Assembly: GCF_001665685.1 (NCBI RefSeq)
Contig: NZ_LZTB01000140.1
Span: forward strand, 1 to 55,845
DNA: 55,845 bases
Reading direction: 5' to 3'
Source of the DNA: Mycobacterium sp. 852013-50091_SCH5140682
Lineage (GTDB): Bacteria > Actinomycetota > Actinomycetes > Mycobacteriales > Mycobacteriaceae
Below the pieces are notes generated by a model. It searched no databases and had not been told where the DNA came from. It saw only the letters and a program-made list of their open reading frames with translations. The translations under genes and the position numbers were made by a program. This document shows, piece after piece, positions 1 through 9,641 of this stretch (the stretch's first letter is position 1; each line of letters starts with the position of its first letter).

Positions 1-880
1 CGAGGCTGAACATGGCGACGAACGGGCTGCGGTCGGCGCTGATCTCGCGCCATGGGGTGACCGAGATGATGACGGTCAGCGCGGCGACGTAGAACAGCAT
101 CACGCGGACCGGGATCGAGTTGATGGCCTTGGGCAGGTTCTTTTCGGGGTTCTTGGCCTCGGCCGCGGTGGTGCCGACGAGTTCGATGCCGACGAACGCG
201 AACGTGGCGATCTGGAAGCCGGCCACGAATCCCATTGGGCCCGTGGGGAAGAACCCGCCGTCGTTCCACAGGTTGGCGAAGCTGGCGTGCGCCCCGCCGG
301 GAGCCTGAAAGTGGTTGAGCACCATCACGATACCCACCACGATCAACGCGCCGATCGCGACGATCTTGATCAGGGCGAACCAGAATTCGGTTTCCCCGAA
401 GGCTTTTACGGTCGGCAGGTTCAGTCCGATCAGGAGCACCACCGCGGCCAACGCCGGGATCCACAGCGGCAGGTCACGCCACCAGTACTGCACGTACCCG
501 GAGATCGCGACCACGTCGGCGACCCCGGTGACGATCCAGCAGAACCAGTACGTCCAGCCGGTGAAGAAGCCGGCCCACGGGCCCAGCAGGTCCGCGGCGA
601 AATCCGCGAACGACTTGTAATGCAGGTTGGACAGCAACAGCTCGCCCATCGCCCTCATCACGAAGAACAGCATGAAGCCGATGATCATGTACACGAAGAT
701 CACCGACGGGCCCGCCAGGCTGATGGTCTTGCCCGAGCCCATGAACAACCCGGTGCCGATCGCGCCGCCGATCGCGATGAGTTGGATATGGCGGTTGGAG
801 AGCTGGCGCGAGAGCTGCGGCTCACCGGACGAGAGAGTTGGTTGCGCTACTGGAACAGTCAGATCATTGGATTGGGTCAC
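1..880 (-). CDS. cycA: CycA-type D-serine/D-alanine/glycine permease, partial
   Basis: Translated by hand from a GTG at 880; the reading frame stays open and leaves the window at base 1, so the C-terminal third is missing. After a polar N-terminus the protein has the amino-acid permease signature IGGAIGTGLFMGSG (about residues 37-50), followed by repeated membrane spans and the consensus loop FVGIELVGTTAAEAKNPEKN. This is the APC amino-acid transporter family, closest in character to CycA, a proton symporter for glycine, D-alanine and D-serine. GAGG lies just upstream of the GTG. The tandem glycine riboswitch directly upstream independently supports glycine as a substrate. The family is sure; the exact substrate range is inferred. 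Confidence 0.85.
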   Translation of the reverse strand, partial: MTQSNDLTVPVAQPTLSSGEPQLSRQLSNRHIQLIAIGGAIGTGLFMGSGKTISLAGPSVIFVYMIIGFMLFFVMRAMGELLLSNLHYKSFADFAADLLGPWAGFFTGWTYWFCWIVTGVADVVAISGYVQYWWRDLPLWIPALAAVVLLIGLNLPTVKAFGETEFWFALIKIVAIGALIVVGIVMVLNHFQAPGGAHASFANLWNDGGFFPTGPMGFVAGFQIATFAFVGIELVGTTAAEAKNPEKNLPKAINSIPVRVMLFYVAALTVIISVTPWREISADRSPFVAMFSL

Positions 881-924
881 AACATCCTCACGGATCAGGC
901 GCGATGGAGAGCGCGGACTATGGC

Positions 925-1144
925 GCCTCCCCGACTCTGTCCATTGGACCTGAGAGTTTTCACGCACCGCCGACTGAATCGTGCGACGGTGCGCTTGCCC
1001 CTTCGGTGAGCCAAACCGGTAGCGGTTGACTGCTTTCCAGAGGTGCCTAGTCGCGGCGGTATCGTTTGCCTGAGAGATTCCCGGGGAGGATTTGCTCCTG
1101 CGGCGCCCGCCCACTGGATGGGGGTGGGACTCTCCCGCCGCGCC
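925..1144 (-). promoter_or_regulatory. Tandem glycine riboswitch in the cycA leader
   Basis: Read on the minus strand, two glycine-aptamer units follow one another. The first runs from about 1144 to 1035 (GGGAGAG, then GCGCCGCAGGAGCAA, then TCTCAGGCAAA). The second runs from about 1030 to 930 (CACCGAAGGGGCAAGCGC, then AACTCTCAGGTCCAATGGACAGAG). Each has the conserved GCCGnAGGnGCAA and CTCTCAGG blocks of the gcvT class. The second aptamer ends about 50 nt before the cycA GTG. Glycine riboswitches often activate degradation genes; ahead of an importer the response could go either way. I cannot fold the expression platform here. Confidence 0.92.
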
Positions 1145-1283
1145 TCAACGGCGTCTTGAGTTGTGAGCCACTTCAACCTCGAAGTGTGCCGCGCGTCACT
1201 CTATCGGCCCGCACCCGGGTTGCGCAATCGGGGGCGGCGCCAGAGGGTTGTCGGGTGGTACCGGACCCTCGACGCCACCGACA

Positions 1284-1317
1284 AAATCGCCCAAACCCGC
1301 ACGGGTTTGGGCGATTT
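1284..1317 (-). terminator. Hairpin terminator after sahH
   Basis: A perfect 16-bp inverted repeat (arms 1284-1299 and 1302-1317, CGGGTTTGGGCGATTT and its complement) lies 20 nt past the sahH stop, between sahH and the cycA riboswitch. There is no long T run, as is usual in mycobacteria. Confidence 0.75.
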
Positions 1318-1337
1318 CGTATCGACTCCGGGCTATC

Positions 1338-2795
<1,458 letters not shown>

Positions 2796-2933
2796 GTAGA
2801 GCCCTCTTTCAGTCGTGATTGCTTGCCAGCGCACGGGGTTCGCGCACAGCGCGACGCCACATGCAGATACCTCTAGCCTGCGGGCTCGCGGGACAGGCGC
2901 TCATGCGGTTTTACTGCGGCGGCGCTCTGACAG

Positions 2934-3557
2934 CTAAGGGGTATCTATCACACCGTAGCGCTCAGCGAATGGCGTCATGAGTCGGGCCAGGTCACCGGCC
3001 ACATCATGATCAGCCTCGGGGGGCATCGACACGTAACTCATCGCCAGTCGTACGATCGCGCGCGCCAGCACCCCCGCGTCCCGGTCGCTCGCCTTCATCC
3101 AGCTGTTCTGGAACGTCCCCGTCAGCCGGTCCGAGCACCGGCTGATGATGGGCCCGCTGCCGGTGGTGATGATCTGCAGCAGGTCCGGTTTGGACGCCCC
3201 GGTCAGCAGCGAGATCACCAGCGGATCGGCGGCCGACTCGGCGAAAAACGCCCGGAAGCCCTCCAGGAACGCCGCATGCACCTCGCCGACGTTGTGGTTG
3301 ATGGCCTCGTCAACCGCGTCCACCAACCTGTCGGCGAGCCGCATCGCGTACCCCTCGGCCAGCCCCTGCCGCGAACCGAACTCGTTGTAGATGGTCTGAC
3401 GGCTGATGCCGGCCGCGGTGGCCACGTGCGACAGGGTGATCGCCGACCAGTCCCGGGTCAGCAGCAGCTCACGCATGCCGTCGAGGATCGAGTCACGCAG
3501 CAGCACCCTGGACGCCTCGGCGTAGGGGATGCGCTGCTTGTCACTCGGTCGACTCAC
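2934..3557 (-). CDS. TetR-family regulator of the alk operon (AlkX-like)
   Basis: 207-residue TetR protein from a GTG at 3557 (start of SRPSDKQRIPYAEASR). The helix-turn-helix is clear around residues 35-60 (ITLSHVATAAGISRQTIYNEFGSR). The C-terminal domain, which would sense the ligand, is alpha-helical and not diagnostic. It is the last gene of the alkB-rubA-rubB run, 74 nt after rubB, the position of Rv3249c, so it probably autoregulates the operon in response to an alkane-derived ligand. The longer reading frame to 3782 overlaps rubB and is not used. Confidence 0.85.
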   Translation of the reverse strand: MSRPSDKQRIPYAEASRVLLRDSILDGMRELLLTRDWSAITLSHVATAAGISRQTIYNEFGSRQGLAEGYAMRLADRLVDAVDEAINHNVGEVHAAFLEGFRAFFAESAADPLVISLLTGASKPDLLQIITTGSGPIISRCSDRLTGTFQNSWMKASDRDAGVLARAIVRLAMSYVSMPPEADHDVAGDLARLMTPFAERYGVIDTP

Positions 3558-3631
3558 ACGCGCGACTCTAATCGCTCGCGGCGTCGCAATCGGGCTTCCG
3601 GCACTTCCCGTCGTGCTGATCCGCGCTGCGG

Positions 3632-3817
3632 TCACGGCCGGGCGATCTCCATCATCTCGAAGTCGGACTTGGCGGCGCCGCAGTCCGGGCAGCTCCAGTC
3701 GTCCGGGATGTCGTCCCAGCGGGTCCCCGGGGCGATGCCGTCCTCGGGCCAGCCCTTCTCCTCGTCGTACTCGAATCCGCACTGCACGCAGACGAACAGC
3801 TTGTACGGCTCACTCAT
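3632..3817 (-). CDS. rubB: Rubredoxin B
   Basis: 61-residue one-iron electron carrier with the two CxxCG-type knuckles, CVQCGFEYD near the N-terminus and CPDCGAAKSDF near residue 45, which hold Fe(Cys)4. It passes electrons from a rubredoxin reductase to AlkB. Its ATG overlaps the rubA stop (ATGA), implying translational coupling. Orthologue of Rv3250c. Confidence 0.96.
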   Translation of the reverse strand: MSEPYKLFVCVQCGFEYDEEKGWPEDGIAPGTRWDDIPDDWSCPDCGAAKSDFEMMEIARP

Positions 3818-4017
3818 TTCGATACCTCTCTGCTATTCCCCGTCGCTTCGCTCGCCCCGGCTTCCTCGAAGTCGACTTTTTCTCGCACGGCACAGTCCGG
3901 GCAGCACCACTCATCGGGTACTTGGTCCCACGGCGTGCCTGCCGGGAATCCTTCGCGCGGCGCGCCCTTGGCCTCGTCGTAGACGTAGCCGCACCCAGGG
4001 CATTGATAGGCGCTCAC
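3814..4017 (-). CDS. rubA: Rubredoxin A
   Basis: 67-residue rubredoxin starting at a GTG that overlaps the alkB stop (GTGA). The motifs CPGCGYVYDEAKG and CPDCAVREKVDFE are the iron-binding knuckles. Having two rubredoxins beside alkB is typical of actinobacteria; the two types are not always interchangeable in reducing AlkB. The charged C-terminal tail (about 15 residues) is longer than in RubB. A larger open frame covering this stretch is a shadow of alkB. Confidence 0.95.
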   Translation of the reverse strand: MSAYQCPGCGYVYDEAKGAPREGFPAGTPWDQVPDEWCCPDCAVREKVDFEEAGASEATGNSREVSK

Positions 4018-5246
4018 TGTGGGAGTCCATAGCGGGCCAGCACCTTCTCCCGCAACCGCGGCTGGATGTTCACCCGCGTGATGTCGCCGTCGTAGTGCTC
4101 CAGCACGCGGTGATCCATCAACCTGCGCCACAGCGGCGGCAAGTAGGTCAGCCCGATCAGGGTCGCGTAGCCACTGGGCAGGTTCGGCGCGCCGTCGATG
4201 CTGCGCAGGGTCTGGTACCGCCGGGTCGGGTTGGCGTGGTGGTCGCTGTGCCGCTGCAGGTGGTACAGGAACAGGTTGGTCACGATGTGGTCGGAGTTCC
4301 AGCTGTGCACCGGCGCGCAGCGCTCGTAGCGGCCGCTGGGCATCTTCTGCCGCAGCAGACCGTAGTGCTCCAGGTAGTTCACCGACTCCAGCAGGCTGAA
4401 CCCGTAGATGGCCTGGACGATGACGAACGGGATGAGCGCCGGACCGAACACCGCGATCAGGATTCCGAAGAACACCAGCGACATCGCCCACGCGTTGAGG
4501 ACGTCGTTGGACCAGTGCCACGGTGACTTGCCCATCCGGCGCAGCCGCTGGGCCTCCAGTTCCCACGACGACCGCAGGCTGCCGAACACGCTGCGCGGCA
4601 AGAACTCCCAGAACGTCTCCCCGAACCGGGCCGAGGCCGGGTCTTCCGGAGTGGCGACCCGCACGTGGTGACCGCGGTTGTGCTCGATGTAGAAGTGGCC
4701 GTAGAACGTCTGCGCCAGGGTGATCTTCGACAGCCAGCGCTCCAGCGAGTCGCGCTTGTGCCCCATCTCGTGTGCGGTGTTGATGCCCACCCCTCCGAGC
4801 ACCCCGACCGACAACGCAACACCGATCTTGCCCAGCCAACCCAGGCCACCTTCGAAGCCGAGCCAGCTCAGGTTCGACGCGGTGAACAGATACGCACCCA
4901 GGATCACGCTCGCGTACTGGAACGGGATGTAGACGTAGGTGCAGTAGCGGTAGTACTTGTCGTTCTCCAGCCGCTCCATCACCTCATCGGGCGGGTTCTG
5001 ACCGTCGGGACCGAATCGCAGGTCCAGCACCGGCAGCAGCACGTACAGCAGGATCGGGCCGATCCACAGCGGCACCTGCGCCGCCGTGTGCCAGCCCGCC
5101 TGGTTGAGCGCCCACACGATGGGCAGCATCACGAACAGCGCGGTCGGGGCGATCAGGCCCATCAACCACAGGTACCGCTTCTTGTCTCGCCATTGCACGT
5201 CCGCGACGTCCGCGCCACGGGAAAGGGCTGAGCTGTCTATCGCCAC
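4014..5246 (-). CDS. alkB: Alkane 1-monooxygenase
   Basis: 410-residue integral-membrane di-iron enzyme that hydroxylates the terminal carbon of medium- to long-chain alkanes. All four histidine-rich boxes are visible: HEMGHK (159-164), EHNRGHH (188-194), NYLEHYG (290-296) and LQRHSDHHA (330-338), separated by hydrophobic spans. The GTG at 5246 has a strong AAGGAGG 6 nt upstream. It leads the operon alkB-rubA-rubB-tetR with 4-nt overlaps between the first three genes. Orthologue of Rv3252c. Confidence 0.97.
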   Translation of the reverse strand: MAIDSSALSRGADVADVQWRDKKRYLWLMGLIAPTALFVMLPIVWALNQAGWHTAAQVPLWIGPILLYVLLPVLDLRFGPDGQNPPDEVMERLENDKYYRYCTYVYIPFQYASVILGAYLFTASNLSWLGFEGGLGWLGKIGVALSVGVLGGVGINTAHEMGHKRDSLERWLSKITLAQTFYGHFYIEHNRGHHVRVATPEDPASARFGETFWEFLPRSVFGSLRSSWELEAQRLRRMGKSPWHWSNDVLNAWAMSLVFFGILIAVFGPALIPFVIVQAIYGFSLLESVNYLEHYGLLRQKMPSGRYERCAPVHSWNSDHIVTNLFLYHLQRHSDHHANPTRRYQTLRSIDGAPNLPSGYATLIGLTYLPPLWRRLMDHRVLEHYDGDITRVNIQPRLREKVLARYGLPQ

Positions 5247-5310
5247 GTCATACCTCCTTGTGTGAGAGCGATCACTGCAATGACTTGACTATATATGGTC
5301 ATATGTCGTC

Positions 5311-5320
5311 TGTCTAGACA
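5311..5320. promoter_or_regulatory. Candidate operator in the alkB promoter
   Basis: A perfect 10-bp palindrome, TGTCTAGACA, sits 64 nt upstream of alkB inside an AT-rich stretch (5280-5340) that contrasts with the surrounding GC-rich DNA and probably holds the promoter. It is a reasonable binding site for the operon's own TetR protein; this is inference from position and symmetry only. Confidence 0.4.
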
Positions 5321-5366
5321 TTTGATGCTTGTTTGTAAACCAGTGGCGCGGCCTACAGGCCAAAAG

Positions 5367-5396
5367 AAAAGCGATATCGCATGCGATATCGCTTTT
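5367..5396 (-). terminator. Perfect palindromic terminator after the permease gene
   Basis: A perfect 30-bp palindrome made of AAAAGCGATATCGCA and its complement, ending in TTTT and followed on the minus strand by CTTTTGG. It separates the upstream permease gene (stop at 5417) from the alkB promoter and has the T-rich tail of an intrinsic terminator. Confidence 0.8.
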
Positions 5397-5416
5397 CGGT
5401 GGATCCCGGCGCCGGA

Positions 5417-6889
5417 CTATCCCGTGGCGGCGGACTCCCGCTGTCCCAGCACCGAGTGCCTGCGGCCGTACAGGGCGTACACCACGAGCCCGATCGCCAT
5501 CCAGATCAGGAACCGGATCCAGGTCAGCCCGGTCAGGTTGAGCATCAGCCATCCGCACGCGGCGATCGCGGCGATGGGCAGCAGCGGCACCAACGGCGTC
5601 CGGAAACCCCGCGGCAGGTCCGGACGGGTCCGCCGCAACACGATCACCCCGGCCGAGACCAGCACGAAGGCGAACAGCGTGCCGATGTTCACCATCTCCT
5701 CGAGCTTGCCCATCGGGAAGACCGACGCGGCGATGGCGACCAGCACGCCGACGATCACCGTGATGCGCACCGGCGTGCCCTGCGGACTAGTCCTGGCCAA
5801 CCGGCGCGGCATGAGGCCGTCGCGCGACATCGCGAACAGCACGCGGGTCTGCCCGAGCATCAGCACGATCACCACCGTGGTGAGACCGGCCAGCGCGCCG
5901 ATCGAGATGACCTTGGCGGCCCAGTGCACGCCGTTGGCCGCGAATGCCGTCGCCAGGTTGGCCGAATGACCGTCGGAACTGCGCAACTCCCGGTAGGACA
6001 CCATGCCCGAGAGCACGACGGCCACGGCGACGTAGAGCACCGTCACGATGGCCAGCGAACCGAGAATGCCGCGCGGCACATCCCGCTGCGGGTTCTTCGT
6101 CTCCTCCGCGGTGGTCGCGACGATGTCGAAGCCGATGAACGCGAAGAACACGATGGAGGCCCCCGCCAGCACGCCGTACCAGCCGAAGTGACTGCCGGTG
6201 GCGCCGCTGATCAATGAGAACAGCGACTGGTCGGCACCGCTGCCGCCGGTACCGGCCTCAGCGGGCGGGATGAAGGGCGAATAATTCTGCGGCTTGATGT
6301 AGAACGCGCCGACGACGACCACCAGCAACACCACCGCGACCTTGATGACGGTGATCACCAGGCTCACTTCCGCTGACAGTTTGGTGCCGCGCGCCAGCAG
6401 CAGCGTCACCACCGCGACGATCAGCAGCGCACCCCAGTCCACCTCGAATCCGCCGATGCTGAGCGTGCCCCCACCGAATCCGAACACCGTTCCGAGGTAA
6501 CTGGACCACCCTTTGGCTACCACGGCCGCCGCCACCGCGAACTCCAGGATGAGATCCCAACCGATGATCCAGGCGATGAATTCACCGAAGGTGGCATAGG
6601 AAAAGGTGTACGCGCTGCCGGCGACCGGGAGAGTCGAGGCGAACTCGGCGTAACACAATGCAGCCAAGCCACATGCGATTGCGGCGATGACGAACGAAAT
6701 CGAAATCGCGGGACCGGTGAGGCTGCCGGCGGTCGACGCGGTGATGGTGAAGATGCCCGCCCCGATCACCACCGACACGCCGAAAACGGTCAGATCCCAC
6801 CAGGTCAGGTCTTTGCGTAATCGCGTCGACGGCTCGTCGGTGTCAGCAATCGACTGTTCGACGGACTTCGTCCGCCACCGTGAGCTCAT
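5417..6889 (-). CDS. Cationic amino-acid permease (APC superfamily)
   Basis: 490-residue transporter with about 12-13 hydrophobic spans. The first carries SVVIGAGIFTITAS, the APC substrate-binding loop. Other family marks are YAEFASTLPVAGSAYTFSY and GFDIVATTAEETKNPQRDVP. This resembles the CAT group (arginine/lysine and related) and is the orthologue of Rv3253c by position. The ATG at 6889 is chosen because GAGAGG precedes it; a GTG at 6901 is the alternative. Only 62 bp separate it from the divergent FAD gene, so both promoters must lie in that gap or overlap. Confidence 0.88.
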   Translation of the reverse strand: MSSRWRTKSVEQSIADTDEPSTRLRKDLTWWDLTVFGVSVVIGAGIFTITASTAGSLTGPAISISFVIAAIACGLAALCYAEFASTLPVAGSAYTFSYATFGEFIAWIIGWDLILEFAVAAAVVAKGWSSYLGTVFGFGGGTLSIGGFEVDWGALLIVAVVTLLLARGTKLSAEVSLVITVIKVAVVLLVVVVGAFYIKPQNYSPFIPPAEAGTGGSGADQSLFSLISGATGSHFGWYGVLAGASIVFFAFIGFDIVATTAEETKNPQRDVPRGILGSLAIVTVLYVAVAVVLSGMVSYRELRSSDGHSANLATAFAANGVHWAAKVISIGALAGLTTVVIVLMLGQTRVLFAMSRDGLMPRRLARTSPQGTPVRITVIVGVLVAIAASVFPMGKLEEMVNIGTLFAFVLVSAGVIVLRRTRPDLPRGFRTPLVPLLPIAAIAACGWLMLNLTGLTWIRFLIWMAIGLVVYALYGRRHSVLGQRESAATG

Positions 6890-6951
6890 AATTGACGCCA
6901 CCTCTCATACTTGACCCGATCCGGGGATTGAATCCATTACTGTCGACACCG

Positions 6952-8394
6952 ATGCGTCGTAACCTTCAGTCCCGTTCCCGCCATGCAGTTGTCATCGGTG
7001 GCAGCATTGCAGGCCTGTGCGCTGCCCGGGTGCTATCCGATCACTTTGATCGCGTCACGATTTACGAACGTGACGAGCTGCCGGACGAACCGGTCAATCG
7101 CAGTGCCATACCGCAGGGTCAGCACGTCCATCTCCTGATGGCCCGCGGGGCGCAGGAACTGGAATCGGTGTTTCCCGGGCTGCTCGCCGACATGGCCGCC
7201 GCAGGCATCCCCGTGGTGCGCAACCAGCCCGAGTCGATCCACTTCTCCGCGGCTGGTTATGTGCTGGGCACCGGCCGGCAGGATCTGGAAGGCAAGTTCA
7301 CCGCATACCTGCCGAGCCGTGGGCACCTCGAATGGCAGATCCGCAAGCGTGTGCTCGCCCTCCCGTCGGTCGACGTGCAACGGCGAGTGGTCTCCAATCC
7401 GCAGTTCGACGCCACGGCGCGGGCCGTGACGGGCGTCGTGCTCGACGACGGCCAAACCGTGGCGGCCGACCTGGTGGTCGACGCCTCCGGCCGCGGTAGC
7501 CGCCTGCCGGTCTGGTTCGAACAGTGGGGTTACGGCAGGCCGAGGGAGGACGCGGTCCAGGTCGGGGTCACGTACGCATCGCAGCGGGTGCACATCCCCG
7601 AGGGCTTGATCACCGAGAAGATGGTGGTGGTCGGCGCCGCACTCGACCGGCCGCGGGGCATGGGCATGCTGTTCCATGAGGACGGCATCTGGATCGTGAC
7701 GGCGTTCGGTGTCGGCAAGGCCGAGCCGCCGCGGGACTTCGCAGGCATCTGCAAGCTGGCCGACACGGTGCTGCCGTCGCATATCAGTGCCGCACTGCGC
7801 GAAGGTGAACAGGTCGGCGGGATGAACTTCCACCGCTACCCCACCGCCAAGTGGCGCCGCTACGACAAGCTGTCCGACTTGCCGAGCGGGATCATCCCCT
7901 TCGGCGACGCCGTCGCCAGCCTCAACCCGACGTTCGGGCAGGGCGTGACGATGTCCGCACTGCAGGCGAGCAACCTGCGTGTCGTTCTCGCCGACGGAAC
8001 GCAGGATCTACCCGGCCGGCTGGCCCGGGCCACCGCGAAAACCACCTTCCCGGTGTGGCTGATGAACGCCGTCGCCGATGTCGAGGAGCACGGCGCCCAA
8101 GGTTCCCGGCCCTTCTGGTACGGACCGGTCTTCGGCTTGTTCAAACAGTTCGTCGGTGCCGCGGAAACCGACCCGGTACTGGCCGAATGGTTCTTGCGGC
8201 GCACAAGCCTGCTCGACAGCCTGTGGCTGCTGCCGACCCCGCGGCTCATCGGGCGCGCCATCCGCAACAACCTGCGGCTGATGCGGGCTGAGCGGCACCG
8301 GGCGCGCACCGGTGGCGCCCCGGCCGCCGATGACGCGGCTGTGCGCCAGGCCGTCGAACGTACCGAGCCCACGCTGAGCGCTCCGGCCGAGTGA
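6952..8394 (+). CDS. FAD-dependent monooxygenase/hydroxylase-like protein
   Basis: 480-residue flavoprotein of the PHBH/geranylgeranyl-reductase fold. The N-terminal Rossmann motif is VVIGGSIAGLCAARVL (about residues 11-26), followed by YERDELPDEP, and the second FAD motif is PFGDAVASLNPTFGQG near residue 320. Orthologue of Rv3254, whose substrate is unknown to me. I chose the ATG at 6952, 18 nt before the start of the FAD fold; a TTG at 6892 would overlap the divergent permease gene. It ends 15 nt from the convergent manA. Confidence 0.85.
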   Translation: MRRNLQSRSRHAVVIGGSIAGLCAARVLSDHFDRVTIYERDELPDEPVNRSAIPQGQHVHLLMARGAQELESVFPGLLADMAAAGIPVVRNQPESIHFSAAGYVLGTGRQDLEGKFTAYLPSRGHLEWQIRKRVLALPSVDVQRRVVSNPQFDATARAVTGVVLDDGQTVAADLVVDASGRGSRLPVWFEQWGYGRPREDAVQVGVTYASQRVHIPEGLITEKMVVVGAALDRPRGMGMLFHEDGIWIVTAFGVGKAEPPRDFAGICKLADTVLPSHISAALREGEQVGGMNFHRYPTAKWRRYDKLSDLPSGIIPFGDAVASLNPTFGQGVTMSALQASNLRVVLADGTQDLPGRLARATAKTTFPVWLMNAVADVEEHGAQGSRPFWYGPVFGLFKQFVGAAETDPVLAEWFLRRTSLLDSLWLLPTPRLIGRAIRNNLRLMRAERHRARTGGAPAADDAAVRQAVERTEPTLSAPAE

Positions 8395-8400
8395 CGAGCC

Positions 8401-8422
8401 GGTCGGGTGCTACAACCCGACC
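8401..8422. terminator. Shared hairpin between convergent genes
   Basis: GGTCGGGT (8401-8408) pairs with ACCCGACC (8415-8422) across a 6-nt loop. It falls at the meeting point of the FAD gene (stop 8394) and manA (stop 8410) and could stop transcription from both sides. Confidence 0.6.
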
Positions 8423-9636
8423 GTGACCCGGAACAGGTGGGTCGGCCGCTGGGCGGTCAGCCGGATCGGCCCGTCGTCGGCGGGCACCCAGGCCGCCGAA
8501 CCGCGTTCCAACGTCAGCGTGCCGCTCTTGGCGTGCACCACCGCAGCCCCCTCGGTGCACAGCAGCACCTGCGGACCATCGTGACGGCATGGCGCGTCGA
8601 TCTCGTGGCCGAGCTGATCGCCGTCGACTTCCAAGACCGAGACGGCGAACTCCGATGCCGGCGTCTTGTAGATCCGTTCCCGCCCGTCCCTGATGATTTT
8701 GGGACGCAACTCCTCCTGCGGGGTCGGCGTGAAATTCAACACCCGCAGCAGTTCGGGAACGTCGACGTGTTTGGGTGTCAGGCCACCGCGCAACACGTTG
8801 TCGGAGTTGGCCATCACCTCGACGCCGATGCCGTGCAGATAAGCGTGCAGACTGCCTGCGGCGATGTACATGCCGTCGCCCGCCTGCAAGCTGATCCGGT
8901 TAAGCAGCAACGCCGCCAGCACGCCCGCGTCGCCCGGGTAGCGCTCACCGAGCTCCAGCACCGTCTTGGCCTCGGCGGCGAAAGTCTTTTGCCCCGAACG
9001 GATGTAGTTGATCGCGCCGTCCAACACCGCGGGCACCAGAACATCGAGATCGGGCTGCGGGGCCGTGATCCAAGTGGTGAACAACGCCCGCAGTCCGTCG
9101 GCATCGGACTGGTCGGATAGCAGGTTGATGTACGGGTCGAGGTCGGAGACCGCCAATGCCCGCATCAGTTCTACCGTCTGCGCCACAGGGCGAAATCCTG
9201 CCAGCGCGTCGAATTGTTCGAGCGCGACGAGCAGTTCGGGTTTGTGGCTGCGGTCGCGGTAATTGCGGGTCGGCGCCGAGATGGGTATCTCCAGGCGGTC
9301 CTCGCGGTCGTAGCCCTCGCGGGCCTGCTGTGCGCTCGGATGTGCTTGCAGGGACAGCGGTTCCCCGGCGGCCAACACCTTGACCAGGAACGGCAGGGTG
9401 TCGCCGAAGCGGCCGATGGTCGCGGCGCCGAGTTGACCCTCGGGGTCCTCGGCGACGGCTTGCAGCAAGGACTCCTCACCGTGTTCGGTCTGCAGCCACG
9501 CGGGATCACCCGGATGCGCGCCGAACCACAGTTCAGCCTCCGGATGAGTTGTGGGGCTGGGTCTTCCGGTGAAATCGGCAATGGCGGTCCGCGAACCCCA
9601 GGCATAGGTCCGCACCGCTCCCCGTAGCAGATGCAC
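8410..9636 (-). CDS. manA: Mannose-6-phosphate isomerase, type I
   Basis: 408-residue zinc enzyme interconverting fructose-6-phosphate and mannose-6-phosphate, the entry to GDP-mannose, mannolipids and lipoarabinomannan. Zinc-site motifs are visible: LQAHPS (96-101) and HKPE (131-134), with the cupin core through to ALFTTW and AYLHGIGVE. It starts at a GTG 5 nt after the stop of the SIS-type gene and closes the operon manB-SIS-manA. Orthologue of Rv3255c. Confidence 0.95.
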   Translation of the reverse strand: MHLLRGAVRTYAWGSRTAIADFTGRPSPTTHPEAELWFGAHPGDPAWLQTEHGEESLLQAVAEDPEGQLGAATIGRFGDTLPFLVKVLAAGEPLSLQAHPSAQQAREGYDREDRLEIPISAPTRNYRDRSHKPELLVALEQFDALAGFRPVAQTVELMRALAVSDLDPYINLLSDQSDADGLRALFTTWITAPQPDLDVLVPAVLDGAINYIRSGQKTFAAEAKTVLELGERYPGDAGVLAALLLNRISLQAGDGMYIAAGSLHAYLHGIGVEVMANSDNVLRGGLTPKHVDVPELLRVLNFTPTPQEELRPKIIRDGRERIYKTPASEFAVSVLEVDGDQLGHEIDAPCRHDGPQVLLCTEGAAVVHAKSGTLTLERGSAAWVPADDGPIRLTAQRPTHLFRVTVGL

Positions 9637-9641
9637 TCGCT

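Noticed and set aside
895..1176. 93-residue open frame upstream of cycA
   Set aside because: It coincides with the tandem glycine riboswitch; the conserved RNA blocks explain the sequence.
2939..2944. GGGTAT next to the TetR gene end
   Set aside because: The nearest GTTT is 27 nt away and the box points into the 3-prime end of a gene on the other strand.
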